Source: Coprinellus micaceus (Eukaryota; Basidiomycota; Agaricomycetes; Agaricales; Psathyrellaceae). From it: a stretch of 64,000 bases of DNA. The notes beneath the pieces are model-generated. The model was given only the letters and a program-made list of their open reading frames with translations. It was not told the origin of the DNA and made no database searches. The position numbers were made by a program, and so were the translations under genes. The stretch is from NCBI GenBank assembly GCA_951394405.1, contig OX596336.1, forward strand, positions 1,116,001 to 1,180,000, written 5' to 3'. Shown here in pieces: positions 20,708-34,892 of the stretch; the stretch's first letter is position 1; each line of letters opens with the position of its first letter.

Positions 20708-23700
20708 ATGAGCAAATCGGAAATCCAGTCGTGGCTCAACAGCACCGCCAGTCCATCGAGCCCAGGCGAGGAGAGCGATGAAGGGCTTGGATGGAAGAGA
20801 GATCGCGTGTTGTGCGATTGGGAGAAGTCGTTGGAGTATGCCCAGGACAAGCTCCTGAGAGGGAAAACGAAGCTTCGCGTCGAGTTTCTTCGAGAGGAGC
20901 TGCTGTCTCTGGCTAAGCACGCAGGTGGGTGGGTTCTTCCTTCTTGAGTTGTAGCATCTAATTGGAGTATTGCAGACCTATCGTTGAGGCAGATCATGGA
21001 CATCTTCCGCTTGTTGACCTTGACCTATCCCAAGTACAATGACAAGGCATCCCACGACGTGGTGGAGGAGGTTGGAATGGCGTTCGTGCGGCGAGACGAG
21101 GTGAGGGAAGACAAGTTTGGTGTCGCGGAGCAGATCATTGGTTGGCTATCGAATGAAGTGAGTCAATTGGTGAAACGGGGGACATCCAAGTGAGTGTGCT
21201 TCATCGTATTCATCGGACAAACCTTGACCGATTGTAGCTCGTACGCGCCTTCTACTCTGTTCGTGCTCTTGGGCTGGTCGTGTGGCCTGTACACCGTCTG
21301 CGCGAAGAACAACCCCGATTTCGCGACATCGAACCCATTCCGCGCCCTCGTTGGATCCATGGCCTTCCTCCTCGACATGCTGACCGATTCATCTGTTGCT
21401 AAACCGTCGCTGAAGCACGGAGGTTTGGTTCGCGTCCGCCGAGCCTTGCGATCGGCGCCAACCCATATCCCATCCGCCATCTCGACCCTCCTCGCTCTCA
21501 CTAAAACTAGCCAGACGCCTCTCAAATTCGTCACACTAATCGGCGTCTCTGTCGCTGTACTCATCCGCCTCAAGCATAGCCCAGAACCTCCAGTTTCACG
21601 CCTACCCGCAGATCTGAAAGATGCCATTCTCTCCCTCTACACGACCACGATACTCATGTCGAAGACAGCACTACCCCCACACATTACGAACGCCCTTGAC
21701 GACTTCATTTCAACTTACATCACCCCGGAAGACTTCACGAAATCGGTCTTGCCAACGCTAGACCGCGCTATGCTTCGCTCGCCCGAGATCTGCCTCCCTA
21801 CAGTCACGAAATTCTATGCTGCATACCCCCACCCACTCGACGAGGCGTCCTTCAAAAAAGCCGTCACCCAGGCTGTTAACAGCAGCAAGTCGGCTAATGC
21901 GACAGTTCGAGCAGACTCGGTACTTCTGTTCAAGGCTATCCTAGAATCGAACAAGACGCTTTCAGCAACCGCCCTGACTGAATTGCTTGCTCTGCCGAAG
22001 ACTGGGAAGACCGCTGGCCCCGATCACCGCGTAGCACTCTATACGATGCTTGGATTCCTGCCCCCCGACGCGTCGATCTCACCTCCCCTTCTCCAATCTG
22101 CTACGCCCCTCCTGGGCAAGGAGAACAACGAAGCCGCAACTTCGACTCTCGCTACCGCCCTCCCATCCCACATCGTCTTCCTGCTTCGAGAATCCACAAT
22201 CTCCCCCGAAGTCGGCCAACTCGTCGCAAAGGAACTCGCCAACTCCAAACCCGCTGTGCGGAGGGCGTTCGCGAACCTCGTTGGAACAATTTTCTATCAA
22301 CACCAAGATATCCTCGAATCCGACGCGGCTGTCAACTTCGCCAAGATTGTGGTACCAGCGCTCGAGAAATCGTTGGCGGGAGTCGCGGGGAACCCTCTGA
22401 ATGCCCCTGGCGGTCCTATCGAAGGGTACATCGCGATTGCTACCCTCCTCGGCCCGCTGTCGCAGTCCGGGAAATTCGGTAAGGCCCCTCTGTTTCTGCG
22501 GTACAACCCCATGCTCAACGTTCCAATACAATAGATGATGTTATCCAGAAGAACGCGACGATTAACACCCTTGCGACGAGCACCGCCAAGCAACCTTTCT
22601 TGCTCTGGGATAAGGTATACCAGAAGGCAATCGACCCGTCAGAAGAACTTTGGCTTCTCCGCGCGGCAGAGGCCGGCACCAAGCACTTCGAGTCCCAGCT
22701 CCTAAAGAGCGAAACTCTTCGCTCACAGTTCGGCCTGATCTTCGTTCATCTCTCTGTCGAGGGCCACACCCCGGAGATCAGGAAGCTCGTCAACGAGACT
22801 CTAATCCGGTTGAACTCGTCGTCTCCCAAACTGGTGAACACGGTGATTCGCGATGCTTTGACCACTTTCCTCTCGAAGGGTATCCCGATACCAGCAAAGG
22901 GTGCCGAGTCTGAGATTATCGAGTGGACGAAGCACAGCCGAGTCTCCAGCGTCTTGACCAGCTGCGTGACTTTTGATGAGTCCGTACCAGCTGACGAGAG
23001 GGAACCCCTCGTAGTTGCTCTGCTCACCATTGCGCACCATCCCCTGGCTTGTAAGTGCACCAAAAGTCCTTGATGTTGCCATCATTTTGACGATTGTCAT
23101 AGGCGGACCCGGCCGCCAGACCTGGATTGACCTCTGCCAGAAGGCTGGCACCGACCCACTGGGGGTCACGACCAAGCATCTAGGAAGCCTCGTCGAGCTC
23201 ATCATCTCTGCCACTCAATCCGAGCCTCAGGTTAGTCTGTTTTAGCTTTCCAAGTCTTCCCATTTGCTGAATTCGCCGGGTGCGATAGTCACGATTCGAC
23301 GAAGCCGCTTACGCTGCCACCACCACTCTCGCTTTCATCGCCCCGTCCACAGCGATCCCAGAAGCTATCAAGCAGATCAAGTCGGACCTCGATGCTTCCG
23401 TCGTCGATTCCTTCACCGATCTTGACATGGGCGTTTGGATGACTCCTGCCGATACCACTTTTGTCGATGGTACGAACGCATTCTTCTCGCATAGTTGCGC
23501 TTATCATAACGCCGCCTCGTAGTCCTTTCCCTATCTAAGGAGGAACGCGCACCGACCAAGGGGAAGGAAGCGAGCATAGCCAAGTGGGAGGAAGAGATTC
23601 GCAAGCAGATCGCTGCGAAGAGGTCCGGTCCTGCTACCCTGACCAAGCAGCAGCAAGCCGCGGTCAACGCCCAACTGGCAAAGGAAGCCAAGATTCGCGA

Positions 23701-26700
23701 GAATGTTGCCCAGGTCAAGAGGAATCTAGAACGTGGTTTGCGGTTCATCCAGAGTGTTGTGGCCGCGGGTACTGAAGAGCTCCGCTTGTATGTCTCTGAC
23801 GTGATCAAGCTACTGTTGAATGGCCCTCTTCGAGGAGGGTCTTTCCTGGCTGGCGATTTGGCGCTCGAGACTTACCTGGTCAGTTCACAGGTGTTTCGTG
23901 CTCCCACGGCTTTCCACTGACTTGAGACGCTCCAGGACTTGTCAAAGGTTGCTTCTGAGCGCCTCGATACGTTCAGAAGATGGGTCGGCATTGCTGTACT
24001 TCGATGCCATGAGATCGCTGCTGTGCCTGAAGATCTCCAGCTTGAGGATTTGAACGGTGTGTCATATTTATTCTGTCTCGTGGTGACTCCTAATATGTAC
24101 TATCCCAGCCTTGGTCCTCCGAGTACTCTATCGATTACAAACCCTGTCGGGACAGGCAACGTTTGATGCTGCGACCTTTTCTTACATCTTCCCACTTCTG
24201 AAAAAGGTCCTTTTCTCTGGAGGTATTCAACCCACCGATGAAGACCAAGCTTTGGAACAAGTGTCCCTTGCCCTCGGCGTCATCAAGTTCCACTGCGGAG
24301 GGTGTACGTTTTGTGTTGAGGTATATTGGGACGTTGCGTTAACCACCTCCCTTAGTCAACGACGTTGCCCTTCCAAGAGTGGAGACCCTCGAGCAACTCG
24401 TTCACGTAATACGCACGCAGCTGAGGCTGAGCAAGGAAGCCTCTTCTGCGCTCGTCGAGTTGAGTGAGGCCATGCAAGTGAACGCCGCCCGCGAAGAACT
24501 GGATGTACTCCTTCATTCGACCCTCTCTCAGGAATCCCATGCTCGGAACTCTTGCCTCCAAGCCCTGCAGGTAATTGCCTTCCCACCTTTGGAAAAGTGT
24601 TCTCGCTGACTCATAATCGCAGCCTTTCGATCTCACCGATCTCGACTGGTCGCCGGAGCTGTGGATCGCATACTTCGACGACGACGAGGCTAACTCTCGA
24701 TTGGCACAGCGATTATGGGAGGACAATGGATTGGATGTGCCCGAAGGCTTCTTGGGAGCCCTCCTTCCCTACCTCGGTAAGATATGTTTATTCCCCGTCC
24801 AGGAGCGCGTTGACGAACGTCTACCTTAGAGCACGAGAATTCCTACGTTAGGACTAGTACGGCGGTCGCCATTGCTGAGGCCGTGGAACAATTACCCAAT
24901 ACTGCGTCGAAGGCTATTGAAGGACTGCAAGCGTTCTACCGCGAGAAGGCCAAGATTCTCGCTCCCGAATTTGACCAATACGTGAGTCGGGATGCATTTA
25001 TAATTTCGCTTCACGACGCTCAAATTTTGCCAGGGAATGATCATTGCCTCCAGCTTGGACAGATCCGACCCCTGGTCGGCTCGTCTGGCCATCGCCTCTG
25101 CGTTTGAGCATCTCGCTCCCCTATTCCCCGAAGAGGAGCTAGAGCCCTTCTTCTGCTTCCTCATTCAGGAGCAAGCGCTGGGCGATCGCGAAGGTGAAGT
25201 TCGTCGTGGCATGCTCAAATCTGGAATCGCCGTCATTGACCTGCACGGTGATAAACGCCTCGCCGCCTTGATCTCCGTGTTCGAGAACCAACTCTCTCGT
25301 CCCGCTACGAACGAGACGGAGGATCAGATCAAAGAAGCTGTCGTCATCTTATTCGGTCGGGTTGCTCGCCATCTAGATGCCTCGGACGCCCGTATTACGA
25401 AGATTGTTGACCGCCTCACAGGAGCGTTGAAGACCCCATCAGAGCAAGTTCAGGTTGCCGTCGCGGAATGTATCTCGCCCCTTGTCAAACTCATCCGACC
25501 AAGACTACCTTCGCTTATCGACCAGCTCTTCGAGGATCTCTTCCGTGGCGAGAAGTACGCCATTCGACGAGGAGCGGCGTACGGCCTTGCTGGTGTCATC
25601 AAGGGCACAGGTATTTCCGGTATGAAAGAGTTCAACGTCATTCCTCGCCTCCAGGTCTCGTTCGAGGACAAGAAGAACTACCAACCCCGCCAGGGAGTCA
25701 TGTTCGCGTTCGAAGTGATGTCCACCACCCTTGGACGTCTCTTTGAGCCATATGTCACACTCATCCTTCCCCACCTCCTCGCCTGCTTCGGTGATGCCAA
25801 CAGTGACGTGCGAGAGGCCACTCAGGACACGGCCCGTGTCATCATGGGTAACCTCTCGGGCTACGGTGTCAAGCTCATTCTTCCTACATTGCTGGAGGGC
25901 TTGGAGGAGAAGCAGTGGAGGAGCAAGAAGGGCTCGATCGAGTTGTTGGGTATGATGGCCTACTGTTCTCCCAGACAGCTCTCTCTGTCTCTTCCCATAG
26001 TCATCCCTCGACTCACCGAGGTATTGACCGACTCCCACGCTCAAGTCAGGCAGTCAGCGAACAAGAGTTTGAAGCAATTCGGCGAAGTCATCAGCAACCC
26101 CGAAATCCAGGCGTTGGTGCCTGCCCTCCTCAAGGCCCTCGTCGACCCCGGGAAGACACCCAATGCCCTATCTTCCCTCCTCAAGACATCCTTCATGCAC
26201 TACATCGATCACTCTTCATTGGCGTTGGTGCGTTGTATTGGGATTCCGTGCTATAAACTGCTCAAATCATCTATCCTTCTCAGGTCATTCCCATTGTCGA
26301 ACGCGGTTTGAAGGAACGAGGCTCCGAAACTAAGAAGAAGGCTGCCCAAATCGTCGGTAATCTCGCGTCCTTGACCGACTCCAAGGACTTTGTACCATAT
26401 TTGGATGAGCTATTGCCGATGCTCCACCAAGTCTTGGTCGACCCAGTCCCTGAGGCTCGTGCTACTGCAGCCAAGTCCCTCGGAACACTTGTTGAGCGTC
26501 TGGGAGAGGGCCATTTCCCTGACCTTGTCCCTGGGCTACTTAGAACTCTCAAGACCGACACCTCGGGTGTCGACCGACAGGGTGCTGCACAAGGTCTCAG
26601 TGAAGTGCTCTCCGGCCTTGGGATGGAGCGCCTTGAGGGCTTGCTCCCCGACATCTTGGCAAACACAAGGTCACCCAGGGCTACCGTTAGAGAAGGCTTC

Positions 26701-29437
26701 ATGTCCCTTCTTGTGTACCTTCCAGCCACCTTCGGGACCAGATTCTCACCCCATTTGCCCAAGATCATTCCCCCCATTCTCAGTGGTCTCTCCGACACCG
26801 AGGAGTACGTACGGGAGGCTGCGATGCGTGCAGGACGGATGGTCGTCACAAACTACGCCCACAAAGCGATCGATCTTCTTCTGCCAGAGTTGGAGCGCGG
26901 AATGTTCGACCCCGGCTGGCGTATTCGAGTAAGTCCAGCCACATCATTTCCTCAACGGCTTAACGGTGCTGACCCTTCCATCAGCAATCGTCGATCACCT
27001 TGGTGGGAGAGCTGCTCTTCAAGGTTTCCGGTATTTCTGGCAAGGTTGCAGATATGGATGACGAAGAGGCGCCGGAGGAGAACGTTGCCGTGGATTCATC
27101 TCGTAAAGCACTGCTCGAGGTCCTTGGTCCGGAGAGACGTGATCGTATCCTTGCCGCTCTGTATCTCGTTCGCCAAGATGGCGTTGTCGTCGTACGACAA
27201 GCCTCGATCCAGATCTGGAAGGCGCTGGTTCAGAACACTCCCCGAACAGGTAACACCTGTCTGTTCACAACGAAAAAATGTCATGCTAACGGCCAACTCA
27301 GTGCGCGAGATTCTTCCCGAGATTATCTCTCAAATTGTCGTTTTGGTTGCAAGCGACGAGCCCGAGCAACAGGAAATCGCCTCCAGGACAGTCGGAGAAC
27401 TCGTCCGCAAATTTGGCGAGCGTATCCTTGGCGAGATCATCCCGCTGCTCAAGGCCAAGTCGACCTCCTCGGACCCGAGAACCAGGCAAGGCGTTGTCGA
27501 GACCCTCAACGAAATTATGCAGAACGCCACCGAAACCCAGCGAGAAGACCACGAAGACGACATTATCGCCATGGTCCGCGTGTCTTTGGTCGACGACGAG
27601 CCCAATGTTCGTACAGCGGCAGCCCAGGCGTTCGATATTCTCCAAAGCGAGTTGGGTGCTATGGCTATCGATCAAACCATCCCCACTCTACTCGAGGCTC
27701 TTCGCCAACCTGGAAAGGGCTCTGGCACCGCTCTTCAGGCCTTGCAAGAAGTCATGAGTGTATGTCAAACGTTTTCGGGGGTTTCCTACGCGCTGACAAC
27801 CATTCTGTAGGTTCGTGCCAGCACCGTGTTCCCAGTGCTTATCCCTACCTTGACGGCCATTCCTATGACTGTCTTCAACGCCAGGGCCTTGGCTTCGTTG
27901 GTAACCGTGGCCGGAAATGCTCTCAGTCGCAGGCTTACGGCTATTCTCGGAGCATTAGTCAAGACCATTGAAGATGGACCTGAACCCGAGCTAGCTGAGG
28001 CTGCTGACGAGGCGTTGAAGGCTATCTTGTCGTCAATCAGCGACGCTGAAGGCCTGCACACCTTGATGATGATGCTCATTGGATGGTGCGTGACCTTTCT
28101 TCGAAACCTTCGTTCCGCCCCCGAATGAAGAAAAACTCCAGGGCCAAACACGACACACCCCGCAGGAGGGTCACTGCTTGCGCAATGTTCAGCGACTTCT
28201 GTGAGGCAACCGAACTGGATTATTCCTTGTACCGCGTCGACTGGGTTCGCCAGCTCGTTTCACTCCTTGACGACCCCATCGTCGAAGTGCACACCGCCTC
28301 ATGGAAGGCTTTCGATGCCTTTGTCAAGGCCACTCCCAAGGACGAGATGGAGGGTCTCGTCGTCCCCCTCCGTCGCGGCATCGAGTCCACTGGCGTACCT
28401 GGGTCAACCGTTCCCGGGTTGGACCTTCCTAAGGGCTGCTCGCCATTCGTTCCCGTCATCATCGCCGGTCTCACAACCGGCAGCAACGAGCAAAGAGAGC
28501 AGGCCGCGTATGCTATCGGCGATTTGGTGGAACGCACAGCGGAAGCATCGTTCAAGCCTTTCGTCGTTCCGTTCACTGGTCCTCTCATTCGTGTCGCCAC
28601 TCAAGCTACGACCTATCCCCCTGGTGTTAAGATCGCTATAATGAGCGCCCTGACCACGATGCTGGAGTGCATTCCTTCATTCGTCAAGCCCTTCTTCCCT
28701 CAATTGCAGCGCACTTTCGTGAAGAGTGCTAGCGATCCCGCCAGTTCCAGCATCCGAACCAGAGCCGGCAAGGGTCTTGGGGTACTGATGAAGCATCAAG
28801 CTCGGGTGGATCCCGTTATTACTGAGCTCGTCACCACGATTCATTCTTGTGAAGAGGACGGTATCGCCACCAACTTGATTCATGCTCTTGCTTTAGTGGT
28901 GTTCAACGCCAGGGCAAACGTTGGCGAGAAGGCCCGCGAATCGTGCATTGAGATCATTTCTGCAGCGTTCAAGAGTCTCCATGGCGGTGCGTCCACGGTT
29001 CCGTTATCGAACGTTCTCGGTGTTGATTCGATTCTTTTAGAACATTACTCTGAGGCCGTTGGTGACTTAGTCGTTGCATTGTCGGACAAGCCTGACGATC
29101 TAGACCCCATCATAAGGCAAGCACCACCCCCTTTGGTTGGGCTACCTTGTGACTGACGCCGATTCGTAGCTCGTACCTCATTCCTGGAACCAACCCATCA
29201 TCAATCTCATCCATCGTTATCCTCCGCTCCATGGAGGCACAGCTGGACCCTGATTCCGACCTCTTCGTCGACGGAGAAACCAACATCTTCCAAAAACTAG
29301 GCATGATGAGGAACATCACCCAAAAGGTGTTAGAAAACGCTGCGAACGAGAAACCAGTCATTTCTCGGCCGGCCAGGGCGGCACGCGACCTCATTCGAGA
29401 CCGTCTGGAAGACGACAGTGTCAAAAATCTATTCTAG
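20708..29437 (+). CDS. GCN1: GCN1, activator of the eIF2-alpha kinase GCN2
   Basis: Ribosome-associated HEAT-repeat scaffold that passes the uncharged-tRNA or stalled-ribosome signal to GCN2. Roughly 2,500 residues over about twenty exons; yeast Gcn1 has 2,672. The N-terminal helical repeats begin LREELLSLAKHADLSLRQIMDIF. The eEF3-like central part contains IRRGAAYGLAGVIKGTGISG, RQGVMFAFEVMSTTLGRLFE and WRSKKGSIELLGMMAYC. The following region, with VREAAMRAGRMVVTNYA and EPNVRTAAAQAFDILQ, corresponds to the segment that in yeast binds the GCN2 RWD domain. The C-terminal repeats end SVKNLF and TAG at 29435. Example introns: GCAG|GTGGGT at about 20924 and TCCAA|GTGAGT at about 21191. The start at 20708 (MSKSEIQSW) is chosen because homology begins soon after it; ATG 20537 is the alternative. 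No frameshift was seen. Confidence 0.9.
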
Positions 29438-29926
29438 CCTGTAGCTACCTCCGTACACGTTCGCTCAACCCTCTACCTATTCGTATTTCCCCTGTATAGA
29501 TTGCCCATCTACTGCTTCTCGAGGGTCTCCCCTCACAGTCCTCCCGGTGGGGCAAGGGTCGGGCAAAATAACCGCAAATACGCGCCACTTACCTTTTAGC
29601 GCCTCATGTCACATTACCCTTGCTTCCTGACTTCCCCCATAGCCTCAAGTCCAGGGCAATCCGAACGATTGTTTTGCGATAGGACACCACCGTTTTGGCG
29701 CCTATCCCTCCTCTCTGTGGGTTTTAACCCGCTACACACCATAGTCTTGGCTCCAAGTCCATCTCGTTGGCCGACGCCGATAAAACCGACCAGAGTCCAC
29801 AGTTTCGGCGGGGGAAGTTCCGAATCTTCGTGAATCCTTACCTGACTCTTCGAACCAGAACGACCACGAACCTCTTGAAGAAGGCCTTATTCAGCCGGTA
29901 TTCGTCCAGATAGTGCCTCAGGCCCG
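29438..29926. other. intergenic, GCN1 3' region and CoA-transferase promoter
   Basis: 489 bases between two genes on the plus strand. It is pyrimidine-rich in places, as expected for a fungal promoter. No TATA box or further gene is recognised. Confidence 0.5.
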
Positions 29927-31808
29927 ATGATGCTTCCCCTTCGTCGGTGTGTTGGATCCACACACGCCCATGTTAGCCGTGTCGCCGGAACTGGCGGCGT
30001 CCAAGCACCGGTTCAGCAACACACGTACAGGACCCGGAGTTTGTATGTTGCATGTCAACGAACGGGCGCTTGGGCCAGGGTTTGCAGAATATGTCTAACT
30101 AATTAACCTCATCCAGGTCCTCAACTAGTGGTTCTTCAGACGCTGAGAATGATCTGCCCCTCGCTGGAGTTCGGGTCCTCGAAATGGGACAATTGATTGC
30201 TGGGCCATTTGCTGGCCAACTACTTGGGTGAGCGCTTTCGTATTCTCTTGGCCAGCCTGTCAATGGCCTGAGCTTCTTGATAACGGCTTGCCACAGCCAA
30301 TTCGGGGCTGAGATCATCAAAATCGAGACTCCAAACACAGGCGATCCTCTTCGAGTATGGCGAGAGCTCGATGAGGACGGCACGAGCCCTTGGTTCCGAA
30401 GTATTGGTCGAAACAAGAAGAGTGTTGCCATTGATCTTCGCCAGTTGGAAGGAAGAGAGTGAGCAATAGGTCAGTATACTCGATCCAGGACGGCGCCTAA
30501 ATACTCTCCCGCAGATTGGTGAAGAAGCTTGCGGTGAAATGTGATGTCATTATCGAGAACTTCAAACCAGGCAGTAAGTGCAAACGCAAAATTATAAGCG
30601 ACGCTGATCTTTACTCATTGTATTGGTATCATAGCCCTCGAGAAGTGGTCCCTCGGGCCAGCTGACCTGCATCGATACAATCCCGATCTCATCTTCACCC
30701 GTGTCAGCGGCTACGGCCAAACAGGGCCATGGTCACCCCGCCCAGGATATGCTTCCGTCTGCGAAGCAGAATCCGGGTTCCGCTATATTAATGGGTTCCC
30801 TGATCCGGAGGCAGATGGCCTCGCAGGCCCACCAGTGAGACCAAACATCAGCCTGGGGGACTCTGTAGCTGGCCTACATGCTGCGTTTGGCACGGTCGGT
30901 TGCTTTCTATTCGCACTTTGCTTCGGAGAATGTCTGTGCTGATAGGTCTCGGGTTGCTTACAGGTTCTCGCTCTGGTCCAGAAGCAGAGGAGGAAAGCAC
31001 GAGGGTCAACACAGAAAGGCGCCACTGTCGATGTGAGCATTGTGGAGAGGTACGCTTGAATCGCTTGGTGTTCGTCATTTGACCGAATATCTCTGATCTT
31101 GTGGCACCCCATAGTATGCTCAACCTGATGGAAGGCATAATCCCGGAATATGATCGCAAAGGAAAGGTGCGCAACTCTGACGCCTTCCCGTTAACTTCTG
31201 AGTCCAATGCAAATGTGACATGGAATTAGGTTCGAGGCCCTTCCGGGTCTTCGGTGACTGGAATCGTCCCAACGAACGCGTATCCTTGCATCCCCGATTC
31301 CTCCTCACCCCATAGCCCAAGCTATGTAGTGATTGGAGGCAACGGAGACTCCATTTACAAGCGCTTGATGAAGACGATCGACCGTGAAGACCTCACAGGA
31401 CCACGGTTTGAGCACAACATTCAGCGCGTTAAGCGCCAGAAGCAGATCGAGGACGCGATCATCGCCTGGACGTCTGTGAGGTCCATCGAGGATGTCCTTG
31501 CCAAAATGAACAAGGCGGGAGTGCCTGTTGGAAGGGTCGTTACAGTGAAAGAGGTCGTAGAGAACGACCACCTAATAAGCAGAGGCGCTATCCAGGTTGT
31601 GGACGTGGAGACAGAAGATAAGGAGGGTATCGAGAGGGAATGGACAGTGAAGATGCCTGGGACGTTCCCTGTCATCGATGGAGTCAGCTCAAAACCCAAA
31701 TGGGCCGGACCACAGCTTGGAGCACACACGGACGAGGTCTTGAGGGCGGAGTTGGGGCTGGGAGACCACGAAATTGCGCGGCTACGAAAAGAACATATCA
31801 TTGGATGA
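29927..31808 (+). CDS. class III (CaiB/BaiF) acyl-CoA transferase, probably mitochondrial
   Basis: Moves CoA between organic acids. The first exon (29927-30042) encodes MMLPLRRCVGS...YRTRS, an Arg-rich, acid-free presequence typical of mitochondrial import. Exons at 30117-30227 and from 30297 give the family core: GVRVLEMGQLIAGPFAGQLLG, FGAEIIKIETP, RNKKSVAIDL, VIIENFKPG, SGYGQTGPW and GYASVCEAESG. The catalytic aspartate is in ISLGDSVAGLHA, followed by VDVSIVESMLNLMEG and a C-terminal GAHTDEVLRAELG. About seven introns, each with clear GT/AG ends, are needed. Relatives include formyl-, succinyl-hydroxymethylglutarate- and itaconate-type CoA transferases; the substrate cannot be chosen from sequence. 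The lactonase stop at 31982 is 174 bases away, in convergent orientation. Confidence 0.88.
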
Positions 31809-31981
31809 GTGCGAGTTCCTTGGATACCCTTGCTTCCATGTGGCAGCCTGTAACACTACCTGTTGTATCAATCAATATTTAACGAATTCTGGATGGACAA
31901 AAAGTACAGCTACAATGCAAAACTTGGAATAATGTTAGGTTGGGGTGGTATGGTTCCTTGATTGAGAATGACGTAATGAGG

Positions 31982-33176
31982 TTAAGCTTTCAACCACCAG
32001 AATCCCGTCGGCGCCTCGACATCGACGTACTCTGCAACGACCTTCAGATCCTTTCCTCCGTCAACCCTCTCGTATACCTTCACTCCTCCGCCCCTGACTC
32101 CACCTACCACGAGGTACTGTCCGTCCTGCCCTCCGAAGACGATTCCACGGACGTGCTTGAGACCAGTCCTTACCTCTTTAATCAACTCCAAGCTGCCAGG
32201 CTCCTCAATCGAGAATATCGAAATGATGTCGCCCTCAGGTGAAGGATCGTTACGGTTGGAAAGGTAGAGGTAGTGAACCGGGAATGCGGCGTTTGTCGGT
32301 GGGATGAGGACCTCCGCGGCGAGCATCTCGTTGGGGGTTGGGACGGGGTTCGACATCGTGTGTTTGGTCACAAGGTGCTTTGGAGGAGATGGGAGGGGTG
32401 GAAGGTGGTGCCTGACGACTTTGTTCGAGAGTTCGAGGATTGTGAAGAGGTCATCGCCTGCTCAGGGATGAAAGTGTTATCAATAACTAATCAATACCCA
32501 AACGTAGATGGAAGGCGTACCGTAGAAAGCAACGTGCCTCGGTCCTCCACCCAACTCGAATCCTACATGTCCATGGAACGCCCACTGCCCTTCCATATTC
32601 TTCTTGTACCTCCTCACGACATCCGCTCCCAAGTCCGGAACGAGCAACTCCTTGTGCGTCGGGTGGAGGATGACCTGGTGAGGGTGCGATCCTTCTTGAC
32701 GAGATTTGTCGGGCCCAGTTCCTAAAAGTTGAACCGAATATCCCTCCGAGGCGAACGGGGCAGACTCTGAAGCGGCGATTGGGGTTACGGAGACGGTTCC
32801 CGAAGAGTACTTTGGATTGAGAGGAACTGGTCGATTAGCAGGAGCTGTGGCTATTTGAAATTGAGAAACGCACATTTGCTGCAAAGAGTTGGTCCTTATC
32901 TACATGTACGTGGCACGGGTCCTTTCCGATGCTCGGGACCTCCGAGATGACTGACCCCTTGCCTTCCGCGTCGTACTTCAACGCGACCAGCTTTCCATCG
33001 GACTGCTCCAGACCAGTAAAGACGAGGCTCTTGTCCGTCGGATGACCCTCGATCCACGAAGGGTGGTGGCCCACGGTGACCTTCGATGTCGGTGCGAGCG
33101 CCGCCTTATCCGAGTCGAATTCTAAGGTCACGATTTCGTTCGAGTACGACGCGACGAGGATGGGGAACTTGGGCAT
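31982..33176 (-). CDS. seven-bladed beta-propeller lactonase family protein
   Basis: Member of the family that holds 6-phosphogluconolactonase-like proteins and the fungal carboxymuconate lactonizing enzyme. Exons 32874-33176, 32809-32521 and 32457-31982 join in frame to 355 residues. Propeller signatures are GHHPSWIEGHP, SIGKDPCHVHVDKDQLFAANYSSG, GSHPHQVILHP, LGADVVRRY, GGGPRHVAFY and TGLKHVRGIVFG near the C-terminus. There is no signal peptide, so it should be cytosolic. Whether it hydrolyses a sugar lactone or acts on a muconate-like compound is open. Removing both introns restores the typical LFAANYSSGTV and FYGDDLFTILELSN joins. Confidence 0.85.
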
Positions 33177-34892
33177 GATAGTCGTCGTCGGCGATTCGGA
33201 CGGGTGATAGCGATGACGATAGTGTCGAAAGCCACAAATATTCCTCCTTGTTCTTCTAGAATTCCGCTCCGAGGGCGACTGGGGGGTTTTCCTGATCCGG
33301 GGTCGGCAGAGACCTTGACGAAGATGGACAGACCGTCGGGCAGCCAAGTAGGGCAAAGCAGCACATCGATCACATTCGATGTTCGTTTTATATGTAGGTA
33401 GTCTGGAGTCCCAACCAGCGGCAGTAGCTCGCCCAAAGCCGACAATTCGCCGGGGGTATCTGGTCGTTGTGTCACCGAGCGAGCCAGAGACCAGAAGCAC
33501 TTGTGGCAGGATCAGGGTTGGTGGCTCTGGGGCTACCTTACGCGCTTCTGGATTTCTATCGTAGGAATCGAGTTGCCGTCAAAACGTAAACGAGTGCATG
33601 CACTTTCCATTGACTGTCGAGCATACTGGGATGCCCGGAAGTGCTTGTCTTCTGCGAGATCGCCATGGTCGATTGTCGATGGACTGTAACTTGAGCCCGA
33701 GGAAAACAAGCTTCTGTTCTTGAGCGCCGAGTATTCTCCATGAATACGTCTGGGCTAATCAAGTGGTATCAGTAAAAGTAGAATGACGGATGAGCGCTTT
33801 ACTAGGGGCGACGGATGTAATCTCAAAGCACACAAGAATCCGGTCCATGAGGGCAAGGAGGACTCGGCAGGTATCTGTGTACGTCCGTGGACTGTGGCGG
33901 CGGAGAAATAGACGTGTACTACGCCCATTCGACGCGGCAACTTCACGAACGAGACAGCCGGTAAGACGGGTTGAATGGCGCCTGCACCAAGGGCCACGGT
34001 TGTCCACGAAAGAGCATGAAATTGTGGGTTTACGCCGAGGAGGGGGAATCCCGAGGTTACTCCCATAGAATTCGAACCTGGGGGTGGTCGCCGCATAAGC
34101 TTTTGCGGCAGGACGGGGACTTGGAGTAGCCAGGGCGTTCAAGAGAAGAGCGGAGGAGGCGTGGTTCGGATGTCGGCGTGCGTCGGTCATCTTCACTTCT
34201 GACGAGTTCCCCGTTTTCCATGTCGAACAATCCTGTTCTGTTCCGCGAAGCAAAGTAACTTGACTTGACATGATGGTTGTGGATGCACAGGAAGAAGCCT
34301 ACCAATGAGCACACTTGATCGCATTGGAGATTGTGGACTCTGAGTGGCCCAGGCTGCATCTCCGCCTTGGTTCCTGACGCGTAGCAGCAGTAAGAGTACA
34401 TCACTGTTATGGTATACTTTGGGACATAACTTACTCATGCGCGACAAACGAGAGGCCATGTATGCAAAAGATTCTTGGACCTCGCAGTACGGGGGCCGCT
34501 GTAATGTGGGCCTAGAGCGACAGCGAAGCCTTATGGGTCGCCGATCCAGTTACGTTACGCTCATTCGAACCTCGGCGGGATGACCGCAAGAAGGACGAGC
34601 CCCCAGCTTTGTCGGACGAACCTCTGCAAAAGACGCGATAAGGAACGAGCGTCGTCGCCAATTCCCCGCTCGGAATAACGAGAACTGAAGTGAGTGGTTC
34701 AACTATCACGGTACAATGGGTCCGATTATCTCCACCTAAAAGAAAAGGAATGAAAGCCTTGAAAAGAATGAACAGAACAGTGCGCACTGTCCCCCGAAAA
34801 CCAAAAGAATGAGTGAGTGATATGGAGAGAAATAAGGATATGGTGGTAAGCCCGCTAGGGGAGGGAGGAGTCCGAAGGATGTCATTAGGTCG
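33177..34892. other. 1.7 kb intergenic region
   Basis: The longest gene-poor stretch in the window. Several overlapping open frames of 80-170 codons exist on the minus strand near 33755-34404, but none has recognisable domains, a coding-like composition or a paralogue here. It includes the promoter of the lactonase and the 3' end of the membrane-protein gene. Confidence 0.45.

Noticed and set aside
21163..26849. Long minus-strand open frames opposite GCN1 (and similar ones opposite UTP20)
   Set aside because: They are antisense shadows of strongly coding exons, cross the GCN1 introns without splice signals and show no domains.
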